This document shows positions 46,053 to 57,624 of a DNA stretch of 64,000 bases, piece after piece. The position numbers and the translations under genes were made by a program. Position 1 is the stretch's first letter; each line of letters begins with the position of its first letter. The DNA comes from Apophysomyces variabilis (taxonomy: Eukaryota; Mucoromycota; Mucoromycetes; Mucorales; Mucoraceae), in contig MZZL01000393.1 of assembly GCA_002749535.1 (NCBI GenBank), positions 693,103 to 757,102 of the forward strand, in the 5' to 3' direction. A model generated the notes under the pieces. It searched no databases, was not told the origin of the DNA, and was given only the letters and a program-made list of their open reading frames with translations.

Positions 46053-47850
46053 TCAAGGTTCATGGCCGCTTAATCCATCATCTGTGCTTTCGCCGTCATC
46101 AACACTGACTGGCCTAATGCTGTTCTTTTCACTGATATTCCTACTCAATCGAGGCGCACGTTCGGTGGAAGACTGCGGTGAACCAAACGCAAACAACTGA
46201 TTGTCGGAGTTCATTTTTCGCGTATGTTCGCCGTTTGGGCGATCCGGACTCGCGTAAAAGAGTGGTTCCAACATCTCCAACGATGCACTGCCTGTGGCAG
46301 CTCTGCCAACTTCGGGCAGCTGCACATTCCTTATTTTCGATCGTGGCTCTGAGATAGTCGAACCTTTCCGCTTGTTCATGGATGTTTCCCGTTGTTGTGG
46401 GTCTTTCCTAAATAATGGCTCGTCATCGTCAACTCTGTCCTCGCTATTATAAGGTTGTGTAGACGTAGCGTCATGGTGACTAGAGGAAGCTGATGGTTCT
46501 CTGGAAAATGAAGGCAACTGACGGTTAGACGTTCTTCGTGTCCATGGTTGCTCATTGCCTTGATGTGAAAAGCCAGACGCACTAGTAAAAGACAAAAGAG
46601 AATCTGTTGTTGATGGAGGGTAAGTAACCGACGTCTCGTTTTGCGATCTTGTCGTGATTGCAAAGTCCGCAATGAGAAGACCAGCTTCCTCAATAGTGAA
46701 AACAATAGGCCTAGGACATTATTAGAACGGTGAGTATGTTATTTTCATGACAAATGCTTACTTTCCGGATCGCGCAAAACGTGCTGTAATTGGTAAACCA
46801 AGGCGTTCAGCGTACCATAACGATGACTAAGCAATGAATTGAGTATTTCAATTATTCAAAACCAGTGATTACCTTGAATTCTTTCAAGCTGAACACGATG
46901 CGTACCTGTTCTGGTACATTATAATCAATGAAGTCCGATGGGTTGAGAGTAAAGTGTGCATTGATTGGTCGAGCTGGACGATATCAATGCCTGTCTTTAT
47001 GTGAACTCTTGCCTTACCCGAAGGCTGGGATGCACTAGCGTTGGTCCAGTAGCACCGGATATTAGCAGAATTAGGTGTACATGAGAGTAGAACATGAGCT
47101 ACTTTCGCTGGAAAATTGCAAAGATAATCGTTCATAAGACGTGGATCAACTGTGAAATGACAGCTAGTATTTTTGTCGTACAAAGGTCGTTCAGGTTCGC
47201 TGTCAGCAATCCACATGGAATTTGTCATAGTACCCCCTATGCATTATTGCTTAGTGGTCGTGCTTATATGGTGTTAGCGAGCCTATACCGTCAACACAAA
47301 CAAACTCTGTGTGTAGACGAGGTGTTACAGAAGCTTGTTCGTTATCTTCAATCCTTTCATCTGCCAAGCTAATCTCACAAGATTGGAATAAATCTGCTTT
47401 TTTCAAGTTGACTTTGAATATAGTGCATAGGGTCTTTTCTCTTTGGTTAAGAACGGTAAGAACAATAAACCGCTTCTGACCTTTGCCAAAATCCGACAAA
47501 TCAGACTGTCCGCTTTGACCGTGTTTCCTCTCTGATCAGTTGTACGGGGCCGTTTAAGTTCATATCGCTCAAAAAACCGTGGTGAGATCCTGACGATCGC
47601 TTGCCCAGTTAAAGAAGAGTTTAATGCCCATAAGACAAGCTGTAACTGATGAGGGAAAACTGAGCTAGTTGAGATTGACTTACTTGAGACTTTTTTGCTT
47701 CAATGCGCAGTTCATCACTGAAACTGACCATTGCTTCCAAAGTGTAGGTAAAGGCTATAGAATTACTCATCAACTGTTTGTTCGCTTTGCTTAAGAGAGG
47801 TTATTGATACCCTTAATGGTGCCGATCTGTAATTCTGCATGCAAACTCAT
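46053..47850 (-). CDS. RAD9: checkpoint clamp subunit Rad9
   Basis: Member of the PCNA-like Rad9-Hus1-Rad1 clamp loaded at damaged DNA; nuclear. The ATG at 47850 starts MSLHAELQIGTIK, joined by a 56-bp intron (47755-47810) to AFTYTLEAMVSFSDELRIEA. Then LVLWALNSSLTGQAIVRISP, RFFERYELKRPR, the interdomain region with VDPRLMNDYLCNFPAKVAHV and LSCTPNSANIRCYW, and AGLLIADFAITT at the end of the clamp domain. The rest is a disordered Ser-rich tail that in known Rad9 is phosphorylated and binds TopBP1/Rad4. The tail has many Ser-Pro and Ser-Gln sites. The first intron is inferred from frame and family pattern; some middle borders are approximate. Confidence 0.85.
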
Positions 47851-49050
47851 GGTATGGTCGTGATCTGAGCTGCGCAATTCAGTGCTAGCTGAGTTTGTCC
47901 TGGATCAACCATTAAAAGATTTGGACGACAGGCGATTTTTATGATGAACGAGGCATATGTGCAAACCTCGTGCGGCAACTATTATGCTGTCTCGTCTTTT
48001 CTCTGTCCACGTTACTGCAACTAGATTAATCGCACGTTTTCAATTGCTAGTAGACATTCTATTAGCATAGTATTGATGTAATATGTTAAAGCAGAAAAAA
48101 GCGATGGGTTCAAAAACTAAAGAACGCTGCTACAAAAAAAACTTTACCTACTGTGACAAGCTTGGTATATATTGGCGACATGTAATGACAGTGATAGATT
48201 GAGCGATATATGGACAAGCAGAATACAGAATGCATAAAAATAACTACAAAAGTCACGGCCTGAGTGGATCCTGCAATATCATCGTTCCTACATCAATTGC
48301 ATTTTTACTTAATGAATAGTTTCAAGCCTTGGTTAGTCAGCCAGAGGATTCCTTCAACAGATTATAAAAATATTCTGAAAGTTGGTTATTTTCTCAAGAG
48401 TAATGCCTTCTTTACACTAAGGTAAACTATGGATCTGGAGACTGACTATACCATTGCGGAAAAAAAATATTAATCTTCTTTTGGTCATGTATGTGAGTTC
48501 ATTTTATCAATTCAAGCTAAACGATCTCAACGAGGACAAATTCCTTCTCTAAGGTAGAAAACATATTTTTGATCCTATGCGCTCCATAGAAGCAATACCA
48601 TTTTAACCTAAATGGTCATACTGTTCATAAGGAAGACGGCATTTTCACATGACAAAACGGTAATTGTGCTTTGAGTAAAAGAGTGCTCATGGTGCTTCTT
48701 TCACGCACTATGCTCGGCATTTTTATGGGCTGTATCGACGACAAATTCGCTTACAGTAAAGTCTAGTTTGCACAGCTAAAACATGAAAATCACCGAGTAT
48801 CAAGAAGGAGTTACAATCCATTATACTTTATACTTGCGCTGATTTTAGCAAGTCCGTCAATCTATTACCGAAGATATTCGAAGCCCACCAGATGCTGGAT
48901 GATGATTTTCAACTGTTTTTGATGCGACATTTCTCATGGGGTGCTCCGGGTTAAGGGCTGAGTTCCATATTGCATTCACTACTGGTTTGTTGCTTGTCCT
49001 TGGCGTATCCATGTTGAAGACCGTAACGCAGCATCAATTACCATATCAGA
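47851..49050. other. 1.2-kb intergenic region
   Basis: Divergent promoter region of RAD9 and the MFS transporter. No gene, RNA or repeat was recognised. Confidence 0.45.
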
Positions 49051-50815
49051 ATGATACAATCAGTTAATGAGCATAAAAAGGAGCTTTACACAAATAGAAC
49101 GTGTGGGTTGGAAACAAAATATAAAAGTTTGCCGGAAAATATGCAGAATATTTATGTTCCTCTTTCGATGCTACCAATAAAGACTCTCCTAAACGTTCGA
49201 CCTTCCGTCAATGAGGATCCACGACTGCACAGCACAAAGAAAAAAGCGACTATTATGCTGTGTCTGATACTGCTAGGAAATACTTCTGGTTTATCTAGTA
49301 CGGTTTACTATCCAGGTTAGTAAAACGAAACGGACCATCTCGCTTTCTTATTTTTGCAAAGGAATGCCCAATATTACGTCTGATCTGGCTGCCCCGCCAA
49401 TAGCTACGACTCTGACTGCTGCATTATTCATACTTTTTATGGGCATTGCGCCAGTATTCTGGGCTGCGATATCTGATTACTACCGCGTCCGCCGTTACCC
49501 GAACCTGATATCGACTATCATGTTTTCTGCTGCTTCACTTGCTTCCGTATTCACTTACAATATTTGGATTCTTGTTGTCATTCGATGCATTCAATCTGCT
49601 GGATCGGCAGCATGTCTTTCTATCGGTGCAGGTAAAGATTCGTACACGATATTCTGCCCGCTAAGCCATGATCATCAGGGATAATAGCCGTAAGCCTATA
49701 TCCGCAGGTTCTACGGCACTGATGGCAGAGTTAGGACTGCTATCCAATTGAGACAAGAGGAAGAGCATTCGGGAAGTTTTTTTTTGGAACGTACATTGGC
49801 CCTTTGCTTGGTATGATGTGACATTCATTGTAACGTACACAGACTGACTGGTGTGTAGGCCCGACGATTGGAGGTCTGCTTATCATAAGCAAAGAAGGAT
49901 GGAGAGCAACATTCTGGTTTTGCTTTGCTTTCGGCTTGTTTGCCTTCATGGTGTGCTTTTTCTTACTCCCTGAAACCTACCGCGACGACACAAAATTTGA
50001 CAATGCCTTACCATGTTTCTATAGCTGTCAGAGTGATACTGAAACTGTCCTGGCCTATACAGCCGAACATAAGAGCAATTGCAACAGTAAAGTCCTTAAT
50101 CCTATTGCACCATTTCTTTTACTTCGTCATCCCTTCGTGCTGATGGCCTCTCTCGTGTCAGGAATCACCTTTGGGAGCATGTTTGCTGTAGAAACAATGC
50201 TTCCACACATCCTTCAAAATAACTATCACTATACCTCCTGGAAAATAGGTACTTACCGAATTCTCCTCTTATTTGCATGATTCATGGTATATCTGTTCAG
50301 GTCTTACATATCTGGGAGCCGGGATTGGAAATGCTCTTGGTTCTATTGTTGGAGGCTATTTATCTGATCGATTGTTGTTACGATCCAGACAACGAAGAGG
50401 ACACGCCGCTGTGGAAGATCGGATAACCGTTAATCTATGGGTAGCTGGACTGCTGATTCTCCCATTCGGGTTACTGCTGCTTGGCTGGATGTCCGAAAAC
50501 AAGTTTTCTGTGTGGGCGCCTATTGTGGGATTTGGTATCCAATGTTTTGGAATGAATCAGATAACGACAGCAACGTTAGCTTACTTAGTTGATGCTATGC
50601 CTGGGCAAGGGGCATCAGCTACAGGGGCGGCAAACCTTGTGCGTATGACTGTAGCATGCATATTAACGGTGGTAACCAACCCCATGATGTCAGCTACTGG
50701 GCCTGGGTGGACAGCGACATTTTTAGCAGGGCTGAATTACCTTGCCATGGGAATACTGGGTATTTTATTGGTATATGGCGAAAAATTGAGACATTGGAGT
50801 GGATATTCCCAGTAA
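49051..50815 (+). CDS. MFS multidrug-type transporter (DHA1-like) with an apparent frameshift
   Basis: Proton antiporter-type major facilitator, plasma membrane. Exons 49051-49315, 49362-49631, 49708-49810, 49859-50248 and 50301-50815. About 12 hydrophobic segments are seen. TM1 is in MLCLILLGNTSGLSSTVYYPG (in part). Motif-A-like WAAISDYYRVRRYP, then VVIRCIQSAGSAACLSIGAG, GPTIGGLL, LLPETYR, and motif GGYLSDRLLLR. The layout resembles the Qdr/Aqr1 DHA1 group. In exon 3, GAGSTALMAEL is read in one frame and YPIETRGRAFGKFFFGTYIG in another; exon lengths sum to one base over a multiple of three. Either one extra base occurs at 49731-49737, or the gene is inactive. The N-terminal 50 residues are hydrophilic. 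Confidence 0.85.
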
Positions 50816-51337
50816 ACAAGTCCGCTCATATCATTTTAAAAGTGATCACATAAAAATGACTTTTTGCGGGATTAGCAGCTCATAATCAAGCAATAAACTT
50901 TCAATAAGTAATCATTGACAACTAGGCCGCTAGGGTGAAGTCTCGCGAACTACAGGTTTTTCTAATCAAACAATGAAAATTCGCAAGAAGAGATTTTTAA
51001 TCAAAAGCGTGTTCTCGTTCAGGGGCAAGTGCAACTATATTACAAAGACATAGATAACCATCCTACTAATCATAAGATAATTCTAAACGTGCCAATGCTT
51101 AAAACAGTTGAGGACACGGGAAAATATCTCCAAAAATAATGTAGCCGATTTTGTTGTGTAGTGCAAAACGCCAGATACCTTACACACAGTAAACATCACA
51201 ACGTTTCTATTACGTGGAGCAGTTGTGGTCGTACGTGGCCGAGTAAAGATGGCTGGTCGGTCCCGTTGTTGAATCATGGCCATAAAGATGGCACGGATAT
51301 TCCTTGACGCATTAACATCACATTGCCAAACAGTATA
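50816..51337. other. intergenic region left of the MITE
   Basis: 3' flank of the MFS gene. Nothing else recognised. Confidence 0.45.
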
Positions 51338-51509
51338 CAGTGCCTCCCCGCTAATGTCAATCCTCGCCTATTTTCAATCATTTTGAGATTCCCGAAAAAG
51401 AGGTTTCTATGCTAATTCAAGCCATTGCATCTCCCCGTTATTGTGACTCCCCGCCTATTTTCAATCGATAGGCTCTAACCAAGTCATTGACATTAGCGGG
51501 GAAGCACTG
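51338..51509. mobile_element. 172-bp MITE, Tc1/mariner-like
   Basis: Terminal inverted repeats of 24 bp (CAGTGCCTCCCCGCTAATGT... and its complement) match at 23 of 24 positions. The element begins CAGTG and ends CACTG, and is flanked on both sides by TA (51336-51337 and 51510-51511), the target duplication of the Tc1/mariner/pogo superfamily. Inside, cgcctattttcaatc occurs twice (51365-51379, 51452-51466) and the core TCCCCG recurs, so subterminal sequences are repeated. It has no coding capacity and needs a transposase in trans. Confidence 0.9.
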
Positions 51510-51649
51510 TAATAGTTACTACAAACTAATACTGAATGCAAGCATCGATATTCACCAAGATCTAGTTTTGTCAACAAGCCAAGCTTGTCAGCGTCACCTT
51601 TCGAAAAATCCTGCAGCATTTAAAGGTACAAAATTGTAAGCCTAGTACA

Positions 51650-52930
51650 TTAGCACAGTAAAGCATGGATACTTACTTGTTCCTGCACCAAATCTCTTAA
51701 CCGTAAGGAACACAAATTTGCCATCCATTGTGTCATGTCTTCAACAATACTGTTACTGAATTTCCTTGCATAATGATCCATGGTAGAAGAAACAATACCA
51801 GCATAGGATCGATCGGAATGAATTAAGGGTACGGTACACGAGTCATGAATCGTATTGTACTGGCTAAGGGTATCGTACAGTTGCTGTGCGAGGTGACGAT
51901 CGATTGTGTTGTTTGTAGTGATAGAACGACCAGTGATTAACTTAAATACCGCATAAAAGAACGATTTGTTGGAGATTACGTTCGACAGTATACCGTGATG
52001 ATTCAAACGAGTGTAGATATAGTATGTTATGAACAAGCGCGCCTTGATCACCACATCTCGGACAAAAGAAACGACTTCGTCTATACTATTCATTAATCGA
52101 GTTTTATCGCCAATGTTTAACGTTCAGCAGAGTCTCCAGACCGAATTTACGCGTAACCTGTCTTGCAGGCTCTACATCTGCGGTAACTTGCCGTCTCTTC
52201 CCTATTTTTGGAAAAGCACACAGGTGATGACTCGCTCGACTATGTGTAAATGCTGTGTCGTATCGCTGATTGCGAATGCAAGTGGGGCATGGTGTAATTG
52301 ATGTTCTGGTCGACAATTCCTATCTCCGCCGTGCTTGCTCCCTCTTACGTGCTTTTTCCGCCGCGGTTGCTTCCGCTTCCTTTTGCTTCCAGCGACAACT
52401 CGCTGGGCGCAGATTCTGCTTGATTCAGACTGAGTGTCACCAGCGCTTTCCTCTTCACCGTTACTGTTTTCATTGTCATTGTGCTGCCGTGCATGTTGTA
52501 GCTGTCTGTAGGCTGATGATTGTAGAAAGATAGGCACGTATATCAGGCTATCGGCCAACTGCTTTTATGTTACTCACCTTCCTGCAACTGCTTCTGCTAC
52601 TGCTTGTATTGTTTCTTTATAATGATGTCTGATACAGACATGCCATGATAATTGTCCTACCTATGTAACATGTCCGTAGGGGATCCCCAGAGATTGCAAT
52701 ACTTCAGCCAAATCGTTCTCAGGTATATCTATGTGCTAGTAGAGGAAAAAGAGATTGGTATGAAAAGCAAGACAAGAGAAAAAAAAAGGAGATGACAAAG
52801 ACAAAGAAATTTCTTTCTTTGTTTGCCAATTTATACCATGTGCGATTCTTTTTCTTGCTTTGACAACTTTCCTTTTTACCATGTTTATCAAAACCAATTA
52901 TAATGATGCGCATAAACTTACTCATGATAT
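51650..52930 (-). pseudogene. transposon-like ORF fragments with an in-frame stop
   Basis: On the minus strand several segments seem to belong together. 52670-52737 reads IDIPENDLAEVLQSLGIPYG, then HVT, a TAG, and VGQLSWHVCIRHHYKETIQA in the same frame, ending at a donor after VAGR (about 52580). 52320-52558 is basic and low complexity (SKRKRKQPRRKK). 51650-52093 encodes a helical domain, DEVVSFVRDVVIKARLFITY and TVPLIHSDRSYAGIVSSTMD, a pattern I associate with the N-terminal domain of Mucorales TnpB/Fanzor-type transposon proteins. No nuclease domain follows. This would make it a truncated, degenerate copy. Assignment is weak. Confidence 0.4.
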
Positions 52931-54480
52931 ATGGTCACCTCTCTTGGCAGTCTAAAGTTTACCCTTCTTCGTTTCTTGATTAATGCTTGTGCTATCCAAA
53001 GGATAACAAGTTTAGGACACGTCTAAATGATATCAAACTGATGACAGAGTTTGAGTATTAAAATAGTTTCTCGAATACTTGGATAAGCACGTCCCAATGA
53101 TTGCTGACATGAGTCAGATCCAAATAGCCGAGTTAAGTAGGAGCCATGTGTAGAATGATTTATTGTGTGTTTGAGTATATCAGAAACCTGATAATCCTAA
53201 CAGTTTAAGATTCGTCTTTACATATGAACATCTATGCGCGCAGAGTAAATGTACAAATAGATGAAGTGCAAAAGTTCGCCTACATAGGCTAATTTGCACA
53301 GAAAGCCATAAAGTCATATCTGTAACCTGCGCTGGTACACTTTACGCAGGCGCTTACGTTCCAGGAGATCTTTGTTCAGCTTAGCCCTGGCCAGCTAGCT
53401 TTCACCGTTTAAGCAGCGATGAATCACCTGATTCCATGTTCCAAAGCATGCTTTGGCTTTTTCTGCGCGGGATATTGCCAAAGCCATTGTCTCCCTGGGA
53501 CAATCATCACCAAACTGTACTGATCTTTTTCGCTCCATTACAAAAATAAAGGGAGCATAAAGATGAGAAAGGAAAGATAAACAAAGAAAACAAAATTACT
53601 AAGCCAGATGAATTGGAATTTGTTCACAGTGGTGTTCTATACTCTGAATAATTCTGCCGCTTTGATAACGTTAATTTAATTATAACTCTTTATCAACATT
53701 CTCACAATAATCTACTCTGATTAAGAGTAAAATAAAGGAAATATCACTACATTATTTTTTTTTTTTGCATTATGCTGTTGCGATTCCTCTTCAAGGGAAA
53801 GGAGAAAATAATTAGATGAGTTATTAGTAAATGACTCATGCGGCAAGTATATTTTACTCTCATCAACTCGATCCTCCAATAATCACCAAGTAGCGTGAAG
53901 TATAAATCATGGTTGGTAAATGAGAATGACATACTACCTTTTTACTTAACCCCATGGTGTCCTAACGCTAGTCTGGTAGTCGGCAAGGAGGAGAATTCTG
54001 GGGAAATTCTGGATTGTTCTTCGATGCCCACCCACCCATCCTATAGAGAGTGCTTTACTTATTTGTATCGTCTGGCTGTGGAATAGCTAAGTTATAAACT
54101 ATAATAGATTTTTTCTCTGATTTCTTGTCTTCCGCTTTGTTAAATATCTCTTCTATCCAAATCATCCAATCTTTCAGGTTGTCGAAAATATCCGGAAGCA
54201 TATGTTGCCTATGCTTTCAGAGACGGATAGTTACTACAGATGACCAGAAGAGAGTATGCAATAAGAGATGTCTCAAGTATGTTGTTCAAGATCTAATGCG
54301 TTATGAGGTTAAATGGCTGCATGATAGTAACAACATCCAATTTGTCGTACTTGTTTCATCCAATGCTTCTGTTTAAAGTTGCCTTGTGCATACCTTTTTA
54401 TTCAAAGGTTGTGTCATTTCTTGGAAGAGATAAAGTTAAAATAGTCTTCTCAAGTTTGTGCGCTTTGACTGACAACCTGG
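52931..54480. other. intergenic region, apart from the small ORF at 53.3-53.5 kb
   Basis: AT-rich. No other coding signal, RNA or repeat was recognised. Confidence 0.4.
53330..53540 (-). pseudogene. small basic ORF with internal stop, unknown
   Basis: On the minus strand an ATG at about 53538 opens MERKRSVQFGDDCPRETMAL and continues to CLNGES, a TAG, then the same frame resumes LARAKLNKDLLERKRLRKVY and stops. The Leu/Arg/Lys heptads look like a coiled coil or leucine zipper. Continuity across the stop suggests a decayed gene, perhaps the N-terminal exon of the transposon-like ORF to its left (51.6-52.9 kb). No family recognised. Confidence 0.3.
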
Positions 54481-55170
54481 TTTTGTCATACGTAGAGTGA
54501 TGAACGTATCATAGGTAATGTAATTAAAAGTACAGTTCCAGATAAAGCCAAAAGAAAAGATGAATGATGACGACATATCGTCTTATCAAAGGAGGGGCGC
54601 GTCATGGTATGCCACGTTAATGTTTGTGTAGTCGCGCAGATAGAGCAATTGTTGCCGATGGATGTCATGAAGCAAGCTGCGTCAAAGAATCTAAGAGGGG
54701 CTGAAAGCATAGTATGTCCAATGGACGATACCACCTATCGATGAAATGATTATATGTCTGAATTGACAAGTGTTATACGCGTGAAGTGGCGGGTATTTTG
54801 GTTTAGTCGATCAATAATCGAAAGCTTATTTTATTTTCACTCGTTATTTATTCATATTACCGTAGGAAGTTAGCATCCACCAGCTTATGTATCTTCCTTA
54901 ACTGAACTTCCTGCAGTTAGTGTAAATTACGAGAATACAGTGACATTGATGGATGTATTGGTTCTCCTCGTTCTATTCTATTTTTCATTTTTTTGAATGA
55001 ACATTGTCGTACAGTAGCAAAAGCATACTTGTCATTCTTATCTTGGATCTTTGCAAGATTTGGACTACGTGCAGTGCAAGCGTGGCTGGTTTTTGGAACC
55101 TTTGAGCACTCTGCTACGGCACTATGTCAGCGCCGAATTTATTTCCCATCAGCGTAAACACGTTTTATAA
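54481..55170. repeat. dispersed repeat, copy B (about 690 bp)
   Basis: Diverged direct copy of 19522-20236, colinear over the whole length with the blocks listed there (for example tggtatgccacgttaat at 54606-54622). It ends at aagtggcgcaaa, 372 bp before the CBF5 ATG, again on the 5' side of a plus-strand gene. No ORF or terminal repeats seen. Confidence 0.75.
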
Positions 55171-55542
55171 GTGGCGCAAATTAACATACAAAAAGCTGTA
55201 AACCAGTACTGCGTCGCTCTCTGCCGTGTTATGCAAAATCAGCTATTCCCGTGGTCGCTTCCCTACCTGTGTCTCAAATCAAATCCACCTCTGGCTAAAT
55301 TTGTTCTATTGTCGTCTGTCGTCGTAGTTAGCTTGCTTTTCTCTTGTCTGTACATTCACCCTGTAATTGAGCTGTCTCGAGCAAATATGTCTGTCACAGA
55401 CGCCATGTTCAAATAGAGACGTAAAATAAAACCAACAAGTTCCGCTGTTGCTCCAGCGGAGGCTTAGTCACAGCTTGTCTCGTGGCTTGGTAGACCATTT
55501 CGCGGGGATCGTTAGAAAATTTTGTAACATCTCTTCCGTAAC

Positions 55543-57181
55543 ATGGCTGACGAGAGTGTGATCAAACCTACAGCAGTGACACCTGCGCTTAGCACAGCCG
55601 ACTGGCCACTTCTATTGAAGGTACTTTTAAAAAAGCTGAAATCTGTTTATGTTCAACATTGATTGATCCTGGTCTTTCTTGCTATTAGAACTACGATCAG
55701 CTCAACGTTCGCACTGGCCATTACACACCTATTCCAAGCGGATGCTCTCCTTTAAAACGCCCTCTGCAGGATTACATTAAATATGGATATATTAACTTAG
55801 ACAAGGTGCGGATTAAAGAAAAGCACCCATGACATAAATTGTTGACATTACTGTGAATAGCCCGCTAACCCATCGTCTCACGAAGTTGTCGCTTGGGTCC
55901 GTCGTATCTTGCGTGTGGAGAAGACAGGTCACAGCGGAACACTTGATCCTAAGGTTACTGGATGTCTGATTGTTTGCGTTGATCGCGCTACTCGTCTTGT
56001 TAAGTCGCAACAAGGTGCTGGTAAAGAATACGTCTGCATTTTGCGTTTGCACGATGCTATTGAGAGCGAAAAGAAACTTGCTCAGGTAAAGTAGGGTACG
56101 TTATTTGTTGATGGTAACTAAACTTATGAATGACAGGCTATTGAAACTCTCACTGGTGCTTTGTTCCAACGCCCTCCTCTTATTTCCGCTGTCAAGCGTC
56201 AGCTCCGTGTACGTACTATTCACGAAAGCAAGTTGATCGAATTCGACAACGATCGCCATCTCGCAGTGTTTTGGGCTAGCTGTGAAGCTGGCACATATAT
56301 GCGTACTTTGTGTGTTCATCTGGGCCTTCTGCTTGGTGTTGGTGGACACATGCAGGAGCTTCGTCGTGTTCGCTCCGGTGCCATGTCCGAAAATGTAAGG
56401 CAGAAATAGAAAGGATGGCTGGCATGATCTTGTATACTTATCCATTGAATAGGACGATATTGTGACGATGCATGATGTCATGGACGCTCAGTGGTTGTAC
56501 GATAACAACAAGGACGAGAGTTATCTACGTCGTGTAATTCGACCTTTGGAGACTCTTTTGACCGGATATAAGCGTGTTGTGGTGAAGGATAGCGCTGTTA
56601 ACGCTCTCTGCTACGGTGCTAAACTGATGATACCCGGTCTGCTTCGTTATGAGAGCGGTATCGAAGTCAACGAAGAAGTGGTTTTAATGACTACTAAGGG
56701 TGAAGCAATTGCACTCGCATACGCTCAGATGACAACTGCAGTTATGGCGACATGTGATCATGGAGTAGTAGCTAAAATTAAGCGTGTGATTATGGAACGC
56801 GATACCTATCCTAGACGCTGGGGTCTTGGTCCGGTCGCTCTGGCTAAGAAGAAATTGAAGACAGAAGGAAAGCTTGATCAATATGGCCGCGTGACGGATG
56901 AGACACCAGAGGTTTGGAAGGCTACCTACGTAGATTACAACAACAACCCCACTGGGCAAGAGGTTGCACCAGTATTTGGAAAGCCAACGGAGGCAGTTGT
57001 AGCAGCAGCAGGAATTGCCCCGAAGATTACTGCTATGGCTGTTGCAGCTAAGGATGCTCAACCTGAGGCATTGAAACGTAAAAGCGAGGAAACTTTAGAA
57101 GGAGAGCCAAAGAAGGTTAAGAAGGAGAAGAAAGAGAAGAAGGAAAAGAAAGAGAAGAAAGAGAAGAAGAAGAAGGATTAA
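55543..57181 (+). CDS. CBF5: dyskerin/Cbf5, H/ACA snoRNP pseudouridine synthase
   Basis: Catalytic subunit of box H/ACA snoRNPs, making pseudouridine in rRNA; nucleolar. Five exons (55543-55620, 55689-55805, 55861-56085, 56137-56394, 56453-57181) give 468 residues. An N-terminal DKCLD segment ([20 protein letters not shown]) precedes the TruB domain. The catalytic Asp is residue 94 in [11 protein letters not shown]. Then [39 protein letters not shown] and the PUA domain [19 protein letters not shown]. The tail is a KKEKKEKK repeat, typical of Cbf5. The ORF at 55171-55416 upstream has no family match and is probably leader DNA. Confidence 0.96.
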
Positions 57182-57624
57182 TTCTTACTTACATGTGTTA
57201 TATGTTTCATAACTAAATTGTCATGCTGTACAAATTTCATGCCGTACTACAAATGATCGCCGGAATGGTTCACTGCAGTGTACCAAGACAAGAGAACTGC
57301 TCGTGAATAGGCTATTAACGTCCAGCAAGACTGATTCATAGGCTTGGTTTCTTTATTTTGATCAAATTGATTTCACAGCTATTGAATTAGTTCTGAGCAG
57401 ATCGGACCGAAGCATCGCAGTGCCATGAATTGAAAGAAAATAGAAGACAAATGAGCGGATGGTACGGATGCCGAATAAGCAAATCGCAGTTTAAACAGGA
57501 ACTCGGGCCGAGCAAGCCGGACGAACCGTCTGAATTAGTGACGTCAAGTGAAGAACAAAAAGTTTTTTTTAGGTCATTTTCTTCTCTTTTTTTTTGCCTC
57601 TTACTGCTGTTTTGTGGACAAACA
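57182..57624. other. intergenic region and possible Trk leader
   Basis: The Trk frame is open upstream of its chosen ATG to about 57430, with an ATG at 57451 (MSGWYGCRISKSQ). A pyrimidine-rich stretch ending in ttttttttag at 57564-57573 could be an intron acceptor, so the extra codons may not be translated as such. Confidence 0.4.

Noticed and set aside
19522..55170. The repeat pair as LTRs of one large retroelement
   Set aside because: The copies are 35 kb apart with intact unrelated host genes between them and no gag/pol remains in order.
55171..55416. 81-codon plus-strand ORF with a hydrophobic stretch before CBF5
   Set aside because: It starts at the end of the dispersed repeat, has no family motif, and lies where the CBF5 promoter should be.
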